Origin: Bacteroidota bacterium
GTDB lineage: Bacteria > Bacteroidota > Bacteroidia > Bacteroidales > F082
Assembly: GCA_013203805.1 (NCBI GenBank)
Contig: JABMPH010000310.1
Location: 1 to 35,190, forward strand
Length of the DNA: 35,190 nt
Reading direction: 5' to 3'
The notes under the pieces are model-generated. The model did not search any database. It was not told the origin of the DNA and was given only the letters and a program-made list of their open reading frames with translations. The number at the start of each line of letters is the position of its first letter. The stretch's first letter is position 1. Of this stretch, positions 16,310 to 26,000 are shown in pieces. The translations under genes were made by a program, and so were the position numbers.

Positions 16310-17254
16310 TTACGAGTTAAGGACTTCGTTAATAAAAATAGTCATCTCGCTAAAAACATTCTCACGGACATTTTTTTTACTTAAAATTAAATCATGAACA
16401 CCATCTTTAATTTCAATTTTCTTTACATTTTTCCCAATACCGTCTGCATATTTTTCAATATCGGCAACATCAAGCACCGAATCAGCAGTAAGCATCGAAC
16501 TATGATAATTACCGGGTGTAACGCTTTTGGAAGAATACATAACAAGTGTTGGGCATTCTATATCCAGCCCACTCTGTAAACTTTTTTGTGCATAATAAAT
16601 TGCCGCTATCCATCCAAAATTTATTTTGAAACCAAGTACAGGTTTATGATCAAAGCTAAACTCCCACTCACCATTATGATCTTTATGGATACTCTTTACA
16701 TAACCCTCTTTAAGTCCTTCCGGGGACGGTAAGTTTGGAAACTTTAACCCAACTTTTGCCACCAGAGGAAGAATGGCATTTTTAAACCATCTAGGTTTAT
16801 TAAAATCAAAAAAGGGACTATTTAGTATTAGTGCGTCAATTGTATCATCATTGCCATGAAAATGTGCATATAGAGATGAAATTAAACCTCCTGTTGAATG
16901 ACCTATTAATGCTAGAAATTCATTGTCATTCTTATTCCTGATTATATCTATAGCAATCTCTAATTCTTCAAAATAATCTCTAATATCCCTCACCATATTT
17001 GGTGATTGATGTGGAAGTAATGATCTGCCATATTTGCGCAAATCAATGGCATAGAAATTGAAATTTAGATTGTTCGCCCAGTCGGCGAGATGGTCCTGAA
17101 AAAAATAATCAACAAAACCATGGATATATAGTACTGCCTTTTTTGTTGAAGTACCAGCTTTTCGCTCAATAAGTGTTGCTTCTGCCTGACCTTGGTACTC
17201 AACATTAAGAGCTAACTTTTGAGTACTAAATCCGTGTTTTTTATCCCAACTCAT
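16310..17254 (-). CDS. Alpha/beta hydrolase (serine aminopeptidase S33 / lysophospholipase-like)
   Basis: A 314-residue cytoplasmic-looking hydrolase without a signal peptide. LYIHGFVDYF forms the oxyanion-hole HG region, DLRKYGRS follows strand 4, GHSTGG holds the nucleophile Ser120, and VHDLILS near the end supplies the His (about 287). This arrangement matches the Hydrolase_4 (monoacylglycerol lipase / lysophospholipase) family. The substrate is unknown; an acyl ester or lysolipid is plausible. It has its own promoter and is followed by the helicase gene on the same strand. Confidence 0.85.
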   Translation of the reverse strand: MSWDKKHGFSTQKLALNVEYQGQAEATLIERKAGTSTKKAVLYIHGFVDYFFQDHLADWANNLNFNFYAIDLRKYGRSLLPHQSPNMVRDIRDYFEELEIAIDIIRNKNDNEFLALIGHSTGGLISSLYAHFHGNDDTIDALILNSPFFDFNKPRWFKNAILPLVAKVGLKFPNLPSPEGLKEGYVKSIHKDHNGEWEFSFDHKPVLGFKINFGWIAAIYYAQKSLQSGLDIECPTLVMYSSKSVTPGNYHSSMLTADSVLDVADIEKYADGIGKNVKKIEIKDGVHDLILSKKNVRENVFSEMTIFINEVLNS

Positions 17255-17275
17255 ATTAGTTTAGATTGATTTTTA

Positions 17276-17308
17276 CAAATGTAATGATTTTATGGCTTAC
17301 CAAATGTA
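17276..17308 (-). promoter_or_regulatory. Promoter of the alpha/beta hydrolase, with duplicated TACATTTG
   Basis: On the minus strand TACATTTG at 17283-17276 is a full TAnnTTTG -7 box whose end is 22 bases before the ATG. An identical TACATTTG lies 25 bases upstream (17308-17301); its TTTG can serve as the -33 element with a gap of about 17, or as a second start. Confidence 0.5.
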
Positions 17309-17352
17309 CTGTTCATTTTTACAGATACCACAATTAGATTCTAATTTGCTAA

Positions 17353-17985
17353 TCAAAAACTCCGATAATCAGAGTAAATCGATAATTGAGCTAACTCTAT
17401 TTTAATCCGTTTATTCCACTTGGATTGTTCCTTACGATTAATACTATGATTTGTTTCTTCATCGTATTTATCCTGAAAGTCGGAGTATTGCTTTTCAATT
17501 TTTGTGTATAATCGGTTGATGTGTTTATTGTTAAGTCTGCCTGAATTACGCAGTATAATTATTTCTTTATAGAGTTTGCGCCCGTATAGCTCACAAATAT
17601 CAAAATGAAGTTGCTCGTGTTTCAGAACATCATCGAGTATCTCACTATTTTTATAGTCAGGATTCCACCACGACCGATCACAATAGAAACGGACATAAAT
17701 ATTTCCGCTAATTTCCCCATCTTCATCAACAATACTAAATCCAAACGCACTAGCGGTGGTTGCAACGGCAAATCCAGGGGTGCCCTTGCTTGTCGCTTTA
17801 AAGTCGGATTGTTTTAATTTAAGATCATTGTCCCAATCAATTACTGGACCTTCGGGTGTTTGATAGCAATAACTTGATGAATTATATTCAAAATACGAAA
17901 GTTCTTTTTCTTGAAATGATTGTAAGCCTATTATAGCGCCAATAGCAAGTATAATAGTTAGTATTGTTCGTGTTATTAGTTTCAT
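17353..17985 (-). CDS. DUF922 putative secreted Zn-protease
   Basis: A 210-residue protein with an N-terminal hydrophobic segment (TILTIILAIGAIIGLQSF) acting as signal peptide or anchor. The HExxH zinc motif H123-E-Q-L-H127 lies in LKHEQLHFDICELYGRKL, and a preceding LKQSDFKA segment resembles the W/L-x-x-DF start of DUF922 domains. The family is annotated as putative metalloproteases; activity has not, to my knowledge, been broadly shown. The C-terminal part is charged and probably helical. The gene has an upstream cluster of two dyads and stands between the hydrolase and tricorn-like genes. Confidence 0.75.
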   Translation of the reverse strand: MKLITRTILTIILAIGAIIGLQSFQEKELSYFEYNSSSYCYQTPEGPVIDWDNDLKLKQSDFKATSKGTPGFAVATTASAFGFSIVDEDGEISGNIYVRFYCDRSWWNPDYKNSEILDDVLKHEQLHFDICELYGRKLYKEIIILRNSGRLNNKHINRLYTKIEKQYSDFQDKYDEETNHSINRKEQSKWNKRIKIELAQLSIYSDYRSF

Positions 17986-18014
17986 TTACCTCTTACATTT
18001 TTTAATAAACGGAT

Positions 18015-18047
18015 CTTTTTATAAAAAGTTGTCTATAGATAGTCAAC
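18015..18047. promoter_or_regulatory. Two adjacent dyads upstream of the DUF922 gene
   Basis: CTTTTTATAAAAAG (18015-18028) is a perfect 14-bp palindrome. It abuts GTTGTCTATAGATAGTCAAC (18028-18047), which has arms GTTG/CAAC and CTAT/ATAG around one mismatch pair. They lie 30-62 bases upstream of the DUF922 ATG and just past the tricorn terminator, so they may be operators for the DUF922 promoter. No named regulator motif is recognised. Confidence 0.3.
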
Positions 18048-18053
18048 AAATTG

Positions 18054-18086
18054 CAAAAAAAGAAGCCCATCAATTTGATGGACTTC
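18054..18086 (-). terminator. Intrinsic terminator of the tricorn-like protease gene
   Basis: Read on the minus strand, GAAG and CCATCAA pair with TTGATGG and CTTC around one mismatch (18086-18062), followed by seven T (18061-18055). It lies about 60 bases after the stop codon at 18145. Confidence 0.8.
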
Positions 18087-18144
18087 CGGTATTCACTAAC
18101 ATTTAATCTGCTTATATTATTTTGTTTCAAATAACTATTATTGA

Positions 18145-21100
18145 TTATTTTGATTTGTCAGGATAGGCTGGTATTTCAGGTAATGGCTTATAGTCTTTTA
18201 ACTGCTCAAGTATTACCTCAATTGCCTTATTCAATTGTTCATCTTCACCTGCATACTCCTTAGCGGGATCGTTATCAATAACAATATCAGGTTCAACACC
18301 ATAACCTTCGATAACCCAATTACCATTTTCATCAAAAGGAGCAAATTCAGGACGACGTAAGTCCCCACCATCAATAAATGGCATTGAACCACGTATTCCA
18401 ACTACACCACCCCATGATCGCATTCCAATTAGCGTACCCATCTTTAGTTTTTTAAACTGATAAGGGAATAGATCGCCATCGGATGCTGAGTAATTATCTA
18501 ATAACAATACTTTGGGCCCCAGCATCATTTGAGCTGGTTTCGTATTTACATTATTATTCCTTGACATTCCGTATAATGTTAGCTCACGGTTAAGTCGCTC
18601 AATTAACATTGGCGAAACATTTCCACCACCGTTTCCACGATCGTCAATAATTAAAGCTTTTTTGTTTAGTTGAGGATAAAAATGTTTTACAAATTCATTT
18701 AACCCGCCAGGTCCCATATCAGGTATATGAATGTAACCAACCTGACCATCAGTAGCTTTATTAACTTTCTCAGTGTTTTCCATTACCCATGTATAGTAAT
18801 ACAAACCTGATTCATCAGCGGTTGGGATTATGATAACATCACGTGAACCATCAGTACTTCCCTTTGAATTAATGGTTAATATTACTTGTTGATCAGCTGT
18901 ACCAATAAGCATGCTATATATATCATCAACTTCTTTAAGTGATTTTCCATTAATTGCTATGATGTAATCGCCTTCATTAATATCAACACCAACTTCTGTT
19001 AACGGTGATCGAGCTCCTTTTGTCCAGTTTTCGCCCATAAGTATTTCATCAATAACAAAATACCCCGAATTATCTTTACTGATTTTAGCACCTAGTAGTC
19101 CTGTTTTAATGCGGTTTGGTTTTGGTTTATCACCGCCAAGAACATATGCATGGCCAACACTTAATTCACCAATCATTTCGCCTATAATATAATTCAGGTC
19201 GTTACGATTGTTAACATATGGCAGAAGAACATCATACTTTTTTTGAATTGAGGGCCAATCAAGTCCATGCATATTTGGAGCATAGAAGAAATCACGCATT
19301 TGTCTCCATGACTCGTTGTATATCTGTGCCCACTCTTCCTTTAGATTAACCATCACTTTCATGTTTGATAGATCGAGAAATTCGGTGGGTTTTATCTTGC
19401 CCTTAGGGAGGTCGATAACAGCGTATTTACCAGTCATATTTACAAACATTTTTTTGTTATCAGCTGTAACGATATAAGACCCAACTTTACCCAGTTCAGT
19501 ATCTTTTTTGCTTTTCAAATCAAATAATTTCATTACTGCTCCATCACCACCTGATTTGTATTCGATATAATACACACTATTATCAATTGCTGTAATGCTC
19601 CAGTAGTTTGCTGCTTTAACAGGAAGGGCAATTATTCGGTTTATTATTCCATCAAAATCAATGTTAACTGTTACCCCGTCTTCCTTGGCAGATGTATCAT
19701 CTTTCTTATCTTTCTTATCTTTTTTGTCAGAAGCTGCTTCTTTCTTAACTGCAACCTCATCATTTTCAGGTTCAAATGGAGATGGTGTGGATTTTTCAAG
19801 GGTTACAAAATATATTCCACCCATATCACGGTATGCATGATTCCATTCGGTACGGCTGTAAATTGGATTAAAATCACGATCGGAAGTAAAGAATAAATAT
19901 TTACCATTTGTGTCAAATGTAGGTTGGCCTGAGTTATACCAAAGGTCAGTTACAGGTATTGATTTACCTGAACTCAAGCTATAAATATAAATACGATTTA
20001 CAGTTTGAGATTGTGGTAATGTGTAGGCTATCCATTTACTGTCGGGAGCCCAAGCATAATCTCGTATTTCCCATGAATTAGATTCATCAGCGATAACAAG
20101 CTTTTTTGTGTCGATATCTATATAATTTAATCTACCCATTTTATCTCCCCACAATAGAATCTTGCCATCTGGTGACCAAATTGGGTTGTATTTATAAGTA
20201 TCGGAGTTGAATGTAAGCTGAATTGCTTCCTCTTTTCCATCTTGATTTTGAATGTATATCTCATCTTCACCGGTTCTATCACTAATAAAGGAAATGAATA
20301 AGCCCTTTGGAGACCACTCAACATTGCGGTCGTGAACACCTGATGATTCAGTTAGATTACGTGTGATTCCTGATTTTGCTGGAACAGTATAAACATCACC
20401 ACGAGCTCCAAAAACAACTCTTTTTCCATCTGGAGAAACTGCCCATGAATTAATCATTTTGGATGCATCTTTAAGTTCATCACGGCCGGTAGTGAAGTCG
20501 TTGTTTATATTAACAGTTACTTTAGTTGTGCTCCCATCCGCGAAAGCGTAATTATAGATATATCCACCATTTTCAAATATAATTGATTCATTGCCGAGTG
20601 ATGGGAACTTAATATCATACTCAGTATAGTTGGTGATTTTGGTTGTGGTTTTAGTATTCAGGTCGTATACAAACAAATTCATGGTTCTGTCTCTGTCGCT
20701 TAGGAAATAAATCTTATCTCTGTGCCACATTGGGAAAATATTCTGATTATCGTTGTTGGTAGTATTGATCGTTTCTTTGGTCTTGAAATCATAAATCCAA
20801 ACATCATCGGCCATTCCTCCTTTATAATATTTCCAGGTGCGGAATTCACGGAAAACCCTGTTGTAGGCCATTTTTGTCCCATCATCATTAAATGAGCACC
20901 AACCACCTGAGGGTAATGGTAACTCATCGGAAAGGCCACCTTCTTTTGATACCTGAAACAACTGACCCTTAAATGAATTGAAAGTTTGCTTACGTGAGCG
21001 ATAAACTATGTCGTTGTTATTTCTCCATGCCATCACTATATTGTTAGGACCCATTCTATCACTTATATCATCTCGGCCAAGAGTAGCGGTATAGGTTAAT

Positions 21101-21399
21101 CTTTCAGGAACTCCGCCTTGAGCTGGGATCATAAAAACTTCAGTGTTTCCATCATATTGTCCTGTAAATGCAATGTTTTTTCCATCGGGTGAGAAATGAG
21201 CAAACATTTCATAACCATCAACATCACTTGTTAATTTACGCGCTGTTCCTCCGGTTAGTGGTACTTGATAAAGGTCGCCGGCATAAGTGAAAACAACCTT
21301 TTGTCCATGTACGGCAGGAAATCTTAATAATCTGGTGTCTTCTTGAGCAACCAGGTTTATGCTGAATAACAGCACTAATCCAAATAGTATTTTTTTCAT
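18145..21399 (-). CDS. Tricorn protease homologue, S41 family
   Basis: This 1084-residue exported protease has a signal peptide (MKKILFGLVLLFSINLVAQ), so it acts in the periplasm or at the surface, unlike archaeal tricorn. Domain order is a first beta-propeller (about 25-310) and a second (about 315-560) with WD40/TolB-like blades (FAHFSPDGKNIAFTG, VEWSPKGLFISFIS, YNPIWSPDGKILLWG). A lysine/aspartate-rich linker follows near 570. Then come a tricorn core domain, a PDZ domain (about 770-860, INEGDYIIAINGKSL) and the S41 catalytic part. Expected catalytic residues are His750 (SVGHAY) and Ser973 (NYSASDGD), close to tricorn His746 and Ser965. DDRGNGGG is the conserved S41 strand. It likely degrades oligopeptides. 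It ends in a good terminator and is preceded by a sigma-54-like site. Confidence 0.93.
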   Translation of the reverse strand: MKKILFGLVLLFSINLVAQEDTRLLRFPAVHGQKVVFTYAGDLYQVPLTGGTARKLTSDVDGYEMFAHFSPDGKNIAFTGQYDGNTEVFMIPAQGGVPERLTYTATLGRDDISDRMGPNNIVMAWRNNNDIVYRSRKQTFNSFKGQLFQVSKEGGLSDELPLPSGGWCSFNDDGTKMAYNRVFREFRTWKYYKGGMADDVWIYDFKTKETINTTNNDNQNIFPMWHRDKIYFLSDRDRTMNLFVYDLNTKTTTKITNYTEYDIKFPSLGNESIIFENGGYIYNYAFADGSTTKVTVNINNDFTTGRDELKDASKMINSWAVSPDGKRVVFGARGDVYTVPAKSGITRNLTESSGVHDRNVEWSPKGLFISFISDRTGEDEIYIQNQDGKEEAIQLTFNSDTYKYNPIWSPDGKILLWGDKMGRLNYIDIDTKKLVIADESNSWEIRDYAWAPDSKWIAYTLPQSQTVNRIYIYSLSSGKSIPVTDLWYNSGQPTFDTNGKYLFFTSDRDFNPIYSRTEWNHAYRDMGGIYFVTLEKSTPSPFEPENDEVAVKKEAASDKKDKKDKKDDTSAKEDGVTVNIDFDGIINRIIALPVKAANYWSITAIDNSVYYIEYKSGGDGAVMKLFDLKSKKDTELGKVGSYIVTADNKKMFVNMTGKYAVIDLPKGKIKPTEFLDLSNMKVMVNLKEEWAQIYNESWRQMRDFFYAPNMHGLDWPSIQKKYDVLLPYVNNRNDLNYIIGEMIGELSVGHAYVLGGDKPKPNRIKTGLLGAKISKDNSGYFVIDEILMGENWTKGARSPLTEVGVDINEGDYIIAINGKSLKEVDDIYSMLIGTADQQVILTINSKGSTDGSRDVIIIPTADESGLYYYTWVMENTEKVNKATDGQVGYIHIPDMGPGGLNEFVKHFYPQLNKKALIIDDRGNGGGNVSPMLIERLNRELTLYGMSRNNNVNTKPAQMMLGPKVLLLDNYSASDGDLFPYQFKKLKMGTLIGMRSWGGVVGIRGSMPFIDGGDLRRPEFAPFDENGNWVIEGYGVEPDIVIDNDPAKEYAGEDEQLNKAIEVILEQLKDYKPLPEIPAYPDKSK

Positions 21400-21435
21400 T
21401 TTGAAGTATGATTTATTATAAAGGAATTACTCAAA

Positions 21436-21450
21436 GCCAATATTGTGCCA
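21436..21450 (-). promoter_or_regulatory. Sigma-54-like promoter before the tricorn-like gene
   Basis: On the minus strand TGGCACAATATTGGC fits TGGCAC-N5-TTGC except for one T to G change, and the GG/GC spacing is correct. Predicted transcription would start near 21424, leaving a 25-base leader before the ATG at 21399. No good TAnnTTTG box competes in this gap. Confidence 0.4.
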
Positions 21451-21566
21451 CCTTTGTAGATGGCATTATAACAGTTGTTTATATTTGAGGTGGATTGACA
21501 GTAAATGTAAATTTGTACGGTTTTAACCAGCACATGTTCAGTATCGGACATTGTTCGGTGATATTG

Positions 21567-22649
21567 TCAAAATTTAATTTTTAACTGACTATAGTTACCC
21601 ATCATTTCCAATGTATCCAAATTGCTGATTGAGATGCCCAGAAGCCTCACTGGTTTTTGTATTTTCTCCTGATTGATTAGCGCCACAATGGTGGTGAAAA
21701 AGTCCCTTTTTATATTCACATAATCAACTAGTGTTTTGCTTCTGGTTTGCAATGTAAAATTGTTGTATTTTATCTTTACTGTGATGGTTTTGCCTTTAAC
21801 ATCGCTTTTTTTCATACGTCTTTCAAGTTCATCAGCAATGGAAGATAATCGTTCTATAATTTCATCTTCGTTTATAATATCCTCGGTGAAAGTATTTTCG
21901 GCTGCAATAGATTTGCGAATCCTGTTGGGTTGTACCGCAGTGTGCTGAATGCCTCTTACAATATTGTAGAAGTGTTTGCCTGATTTACGAAAATGTTGTA
22001 TAAGAAAATTAAGCTCTTTCATTTTTAAATCAGCACCTTTAAATATCCCTAGACTGTTCATTTTTTTTGCTGTTACTTTACCTACTCCGAAGAATTTTTC
22101 GATCGGTAACTCCTCCAAAAAAGGAATTACTTCATTGGGTTTAATGGTTTTTTGTCCGTTGGGTTTGTTGATGTCAGAGGCTATTTTTGCTGTAAATTTG
22201 TTGATGGATATTCCTGCCGAAGCTCTCAAACCAATTTCGTCAAAAATACGTTGACGTATTTCTTTTGCGATATTTCCTGCTGAAGGATTGCCTTTCTTGT
22301 TCTCGGTAACATCTATAAAGGCTTCATCAAGTGATAAGGGTTCTACTAAATCGGAATATTCGAAAAAGATATTTCTGATTTGATTTGATATTTCTTTGTA
22401 ACGATCGAAACGTGGCTTTACGAAAATAAGTTTCGGACATTTCTTCCGAGCCAGTATGCCCGACATTGCCGACCTTATGCCAAACTCCCTTGCTTCGTAA
22501 CTGGCGGCGGCAACAACACCTCTTTCCGATCCTCCTCCCACGGCAACCGGCTTTCCCATTAACTCAGGATTATCCATCTGTTCAACGGAAGCATAAAAAG
22601 CATCCATATCAATGTGTATAATCTTTCGTTGGGGAATATCTGTTGTCAT
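21567..22649 (-). CDS. dinB: DNA polymerase IV (Y-family)
   Basis: An error-prone translesion polymerase. The palm motif IIHIDMDAFYASVE holds metal-binding Asp14 and Asp16, and SLDEAFIDV holds Asp108/Glu109. KPVAVGG and SYEAREFGIRSAM are typical of the family, and FFGVGKVTAKKM is the thumb helix-hairpin-helix. The 360-residue length fits DinB with its little-finger domain. The C-terminus (LKIKF) is short, and I do not see an obvious clamp-binding tail. It is the last gene of the minus-strand directon, 21 bases after the phosphatase-family remnant. Confidence 0.95.
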   Translation of the reverse strand: MTTDIPQRKIIHIDMDAFYASVEQMDNPELMGKPVAVGGGSERGVVAAASYEAREFGIRSAMSGILARKKCPKLIFVKPRFDRYKEISNQIRNIFFEYSDLVEPLSLDEAFIDVTENKKGNPSAGNIAKEIRQRIFDEIGLRASAGISINKFTAKIASDINKPNGQKTIKPNEVIPFLEELPIEKFFGVGKVTAKKMNSLGIFKGADLKMKELNFLIQHFRKSGKHFYNIVRGIQHTAVQPNRIRKSIAAENTFTEDIINEDEIIERLSSIADELERRMKKSDVKGKTITVKIKYNNFTLQTRSKTLVDYVNIKRDFFTTIVALINQEKIQKPVRLLGISISNLDTLEMMGNYSQLKIKF

Positions 22650-22670
22650 ATAAACAAAGCCAATTGATAT

Positions 22671-23066
22671 TTAGTGCGAATTAGTTTTTATCAGAACCGG
22701 TAAATGGTCGGAAATACAAAGATTATTTTTCCTTTTATTATCAATATGATGGTATTCTTCAATCTTGAAATTTTTAGTGAAAATATAATCGATCCTCCTG
22801 ATCGGGACAAAACTATTGTCAAATTTATTGAATGTCCCTTTGGGACCAATTAATTTTCCGGCAGTTATTCCATCATCCAACAAATTATTCAAAATTTTAA
22901 TTGGTTCACTATCGGGCTCACAATTAAAATCACCCATTACGATTATCTGTGAGTTCATTAACTCATAATCAGAAATTTTATTAATAATTAATTCAGCTGA
23001 CATTTTTTGTGCTATGATTCCAATAACAAAAAGCACAAGTAGAAAATATTTGAATTCCTTTACCAT
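22671..23066 (-). pseudogene. Endonuclease/exonuclease/phosphatase family protein, internally deleted
   Basis: The 131-residue product holds only the C-terminal half of an EEP-fold hydrolase: the metal/phosphate motif IVMGDFNCEPDSEPIKIL, RRIDYIFTKNF and the terminal SDHLPVL. The N-terminal half, which carries the catalytic Glu and Asn of the family, is absent. A signal-peptide-like start (MVKEFKYFLLVLFVIG) runs straight into IIAQKMSAELI, a stretch that normally follows the HFDH segment mid-protein. Only 14 bases separate the start from the AddA-like gene, so the missing half is not hidden in another frame. It looks like an in-frame deletion fusing signal peptide to C-terminal half. It is open and could be expressed, but catalysis is unlikely. 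Confidence 0.65.
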
Positions 23067-23080
23067 TCTTTGATATGTTA

Positions 23081-26000
23081 CTAGTAACCCCCAACTACTC
23101 TGATTACATCACCAATGTAAACTAGTTTTGTTTCGATGTGTTTATAGCCGAGTTTAGAAAAAGCATCCCGATAATTTTTAATCTGATTATAATCCTGTTT
23201 CTTTTCTTCACCCGTTTTATAGTCAATTATCGTTAATAGCTCATTATCAATTACCACCCGATCGGGGCGAACTATATCACCATTATCAAGCATAACTTCC
23301 GTCTCGTTTTTTATAATGATATTTTTTTGAAAGTAGTTCTTTAATTCTGGGTGAGTAATAACGCTGGTTACTATATTTTCAATAATTTGTAATTCATTTT
23401 CTGTTAATATTCCGGATTCTGATAGGTATACTAATAATGGATCTAGTTGATCTGCAGACTCAATTTCAGCCAATATTTTGTGGATTAGCTTTCCATATGA
23501 TCTGGATGAACTGCCCTCTAATATTTCTGTTGTGATATCTTCGGTTGATGCTACAGTTATCAAATCGGTCCACTTTGAAGAAATAAAATCTTCAAGATTA
23601 ATGGTTTTATTGACTTCGTTAAATGTTGGTATGTCCTGCATGGCTAGTTCGCCAATGTTATAGCTTAATTTGTTTTCGTCCCAGATGCCCTTATTTTTCA
23701 AATAATTTATTAGATACTTGGAAAAGATATCCTTGATATTCCCTTCTTGTATTTGTCCGATTGCAAATAGGGCTTTTTGGGGACGTGTGAAAGCCACGTA
23801 TACAATATTCAAAAAATCGAGTTCAGTTTTAGAAGCTTCTTCTTCATAAATATTTGATCTGCCAATAAGTTCAAGTTTTCTGTTCAATGGTAGTAGACCA
23901 ACTTTTAACTCTTCAAACCCCTTTAATTCAAGGTCTTCCCAATACTCACTTTTTGTGTTTTGATTTTTAGTATTTGACGCATCCACTATTACAGCTGGAA
24001 AGTCAAGTCCCTTTGCCTTATGTATTGTCATTATTTTGATGGCGTCCAAATCATCCGACATCGTAATAAAAAGTTTCTCCTTTTTTATTTCCCATCGGGA
24101 AAGGAACCCATCCAAAGGCAAACCTGTTTCTGAAATAAAGTCTAGAAAGAATTGAATAAAAACATCAGCACTATTAATTTTGATTATCTCCCGTAATACA
24201 AATTCAGCAATTTCGTATGTGGAAAGGGCTAGTAGTTCGGCAGAATTAGCCACAATATTATAGTGATCAAATATTTTGTTTATACCGTTCTTCTTGTTTT
24301 TTCTAATTGAATTAAAGTCGTTATCGAAAGAAGGGGTAGAACCAATAACGTTTATATAATTATCAATAAATTCGGCGGTGGCTAATTCATTATCGGGATA
24401 TACCAGTAGTTTAAAAAAAGCAATTATAAGTCTTACTTTGGGCGAGTTTGAGAGCAATAACGATTCAGAAGATACTACATCATAGTTATTTTTAATTAAA
24501 TAACCGGCAATGTCGATGGTGCTTTTTCGGGCTCGACAAAGTATGCAAATATCTTTATTATCAAATTTCTTTTCCAATAGGATATCTACGAAATGTTTAA
24601 TACTTTCAAGCTTTTTAGTGTTAAAGTCTTCAGCGTTGTCTGCCTCAACAAAGTTTATTGATACCAAGCCTCCTTTTTTATCGTTTTCAGGAATTTCCTG
24701 TTCAAGATGCTGATATATTTGTTTTGTTCTTTCGGATAGAAGTTCAGTTTGTATCCTAAAGAAATCGTTGTTGAATTTTATTATTTCCGAATGGGATCTC
24801 CAGTTTGTTGAAAGTATAATTTCCTCGTACTCTTGATGAAATTGATTTTGCCGCGTTAATGCCAAATCTGATCCGTCATTTTTATAAAGATCAGGTAAAC
24901 TCGAAAAAAGTTCTACTTCACCACTTCTAAATCTATAAATTGCCTGTTTTGCATCTCCAACTAGCATATTGAAATTGCCATATGACAGCGATTCATCTAT
25001 TAGCGGAAGAAGGTTGTGCCATTGCAATACCGATGTATCCTGAAATTCATCAATTAAAAAGTAGCGATATTTTCGCCCCAAACGTTCGTAAATAAATGGA
25101 ACAGGCTGGTCAGCAATTTCATTACTGATCTTTTTATTAAATTCTGAAATATGAACCTTGCCGGTTTCTTCGGTAAAGCCTATAAATAAGCTTCTTATTT
25201 CATGAATTAAAGCTAAAGAGTATATTTTGCTATAAATTAATCTGTAAAAAAAGTATTCTTCTATTTTACAAACAATAGTATGGAAGTAGCTGGTTAGTTT
25301 AGGCGCGATTGCTAATATTGAATTTTGAGTTGAAATGTTGGCTTTTGCAGCGAACCATTTTTCATCATTAATTGTTTCCTGTATTTTTAACCCTGGGAAT
25401 AGTTTTTCATCGCTTACATTGAATTTGCTTATTTTATCAAAGTATGCCATTATACCTCTTGATCCTTGGTAAAAATCCTTAACTTCCAAATTATTTTCGC
25501 TGCACAAAACAACCGCTGAGGTGGCAGTTTTAATGATCTCCGATTTCAGAAATTCGATTTTCTTTTTTAGCCTTGTAATTATGCTGCTGAGATCATTAAG
25601 GCTTAGTTTTGCGAGTTTGTTTATATGCTCAAAACCATCCTCTTGCATATGATGCTTAATAAATCCAACAAATTTGTGGGTGGGATCGTAACTGTTTTCT
25701 TCATCTGCCTGATCCATCACAAAATCAACAAGTACTTTTGTTAATTCCTTATCCTTACCTACTTTCTCGTATAGATTTTGAATTATGTCGGGTATTATGT
25801 CATCGTCATCAATAACTACTTCAAAGTTCTGAGGTAGCTGCACATCCGTTGCAAAGGTTCGTATTATTCTATGTATAAATGAGTCGATTGTGCTTATGGC
25901 AAACTCATCATAATTGTGAAGGATTTGGGTAAGTAATTTTTGAGCTCTAATTCTGATTATCGATAAATCCAGATTAAGCTCGTTTATAAGAATCAATAAT

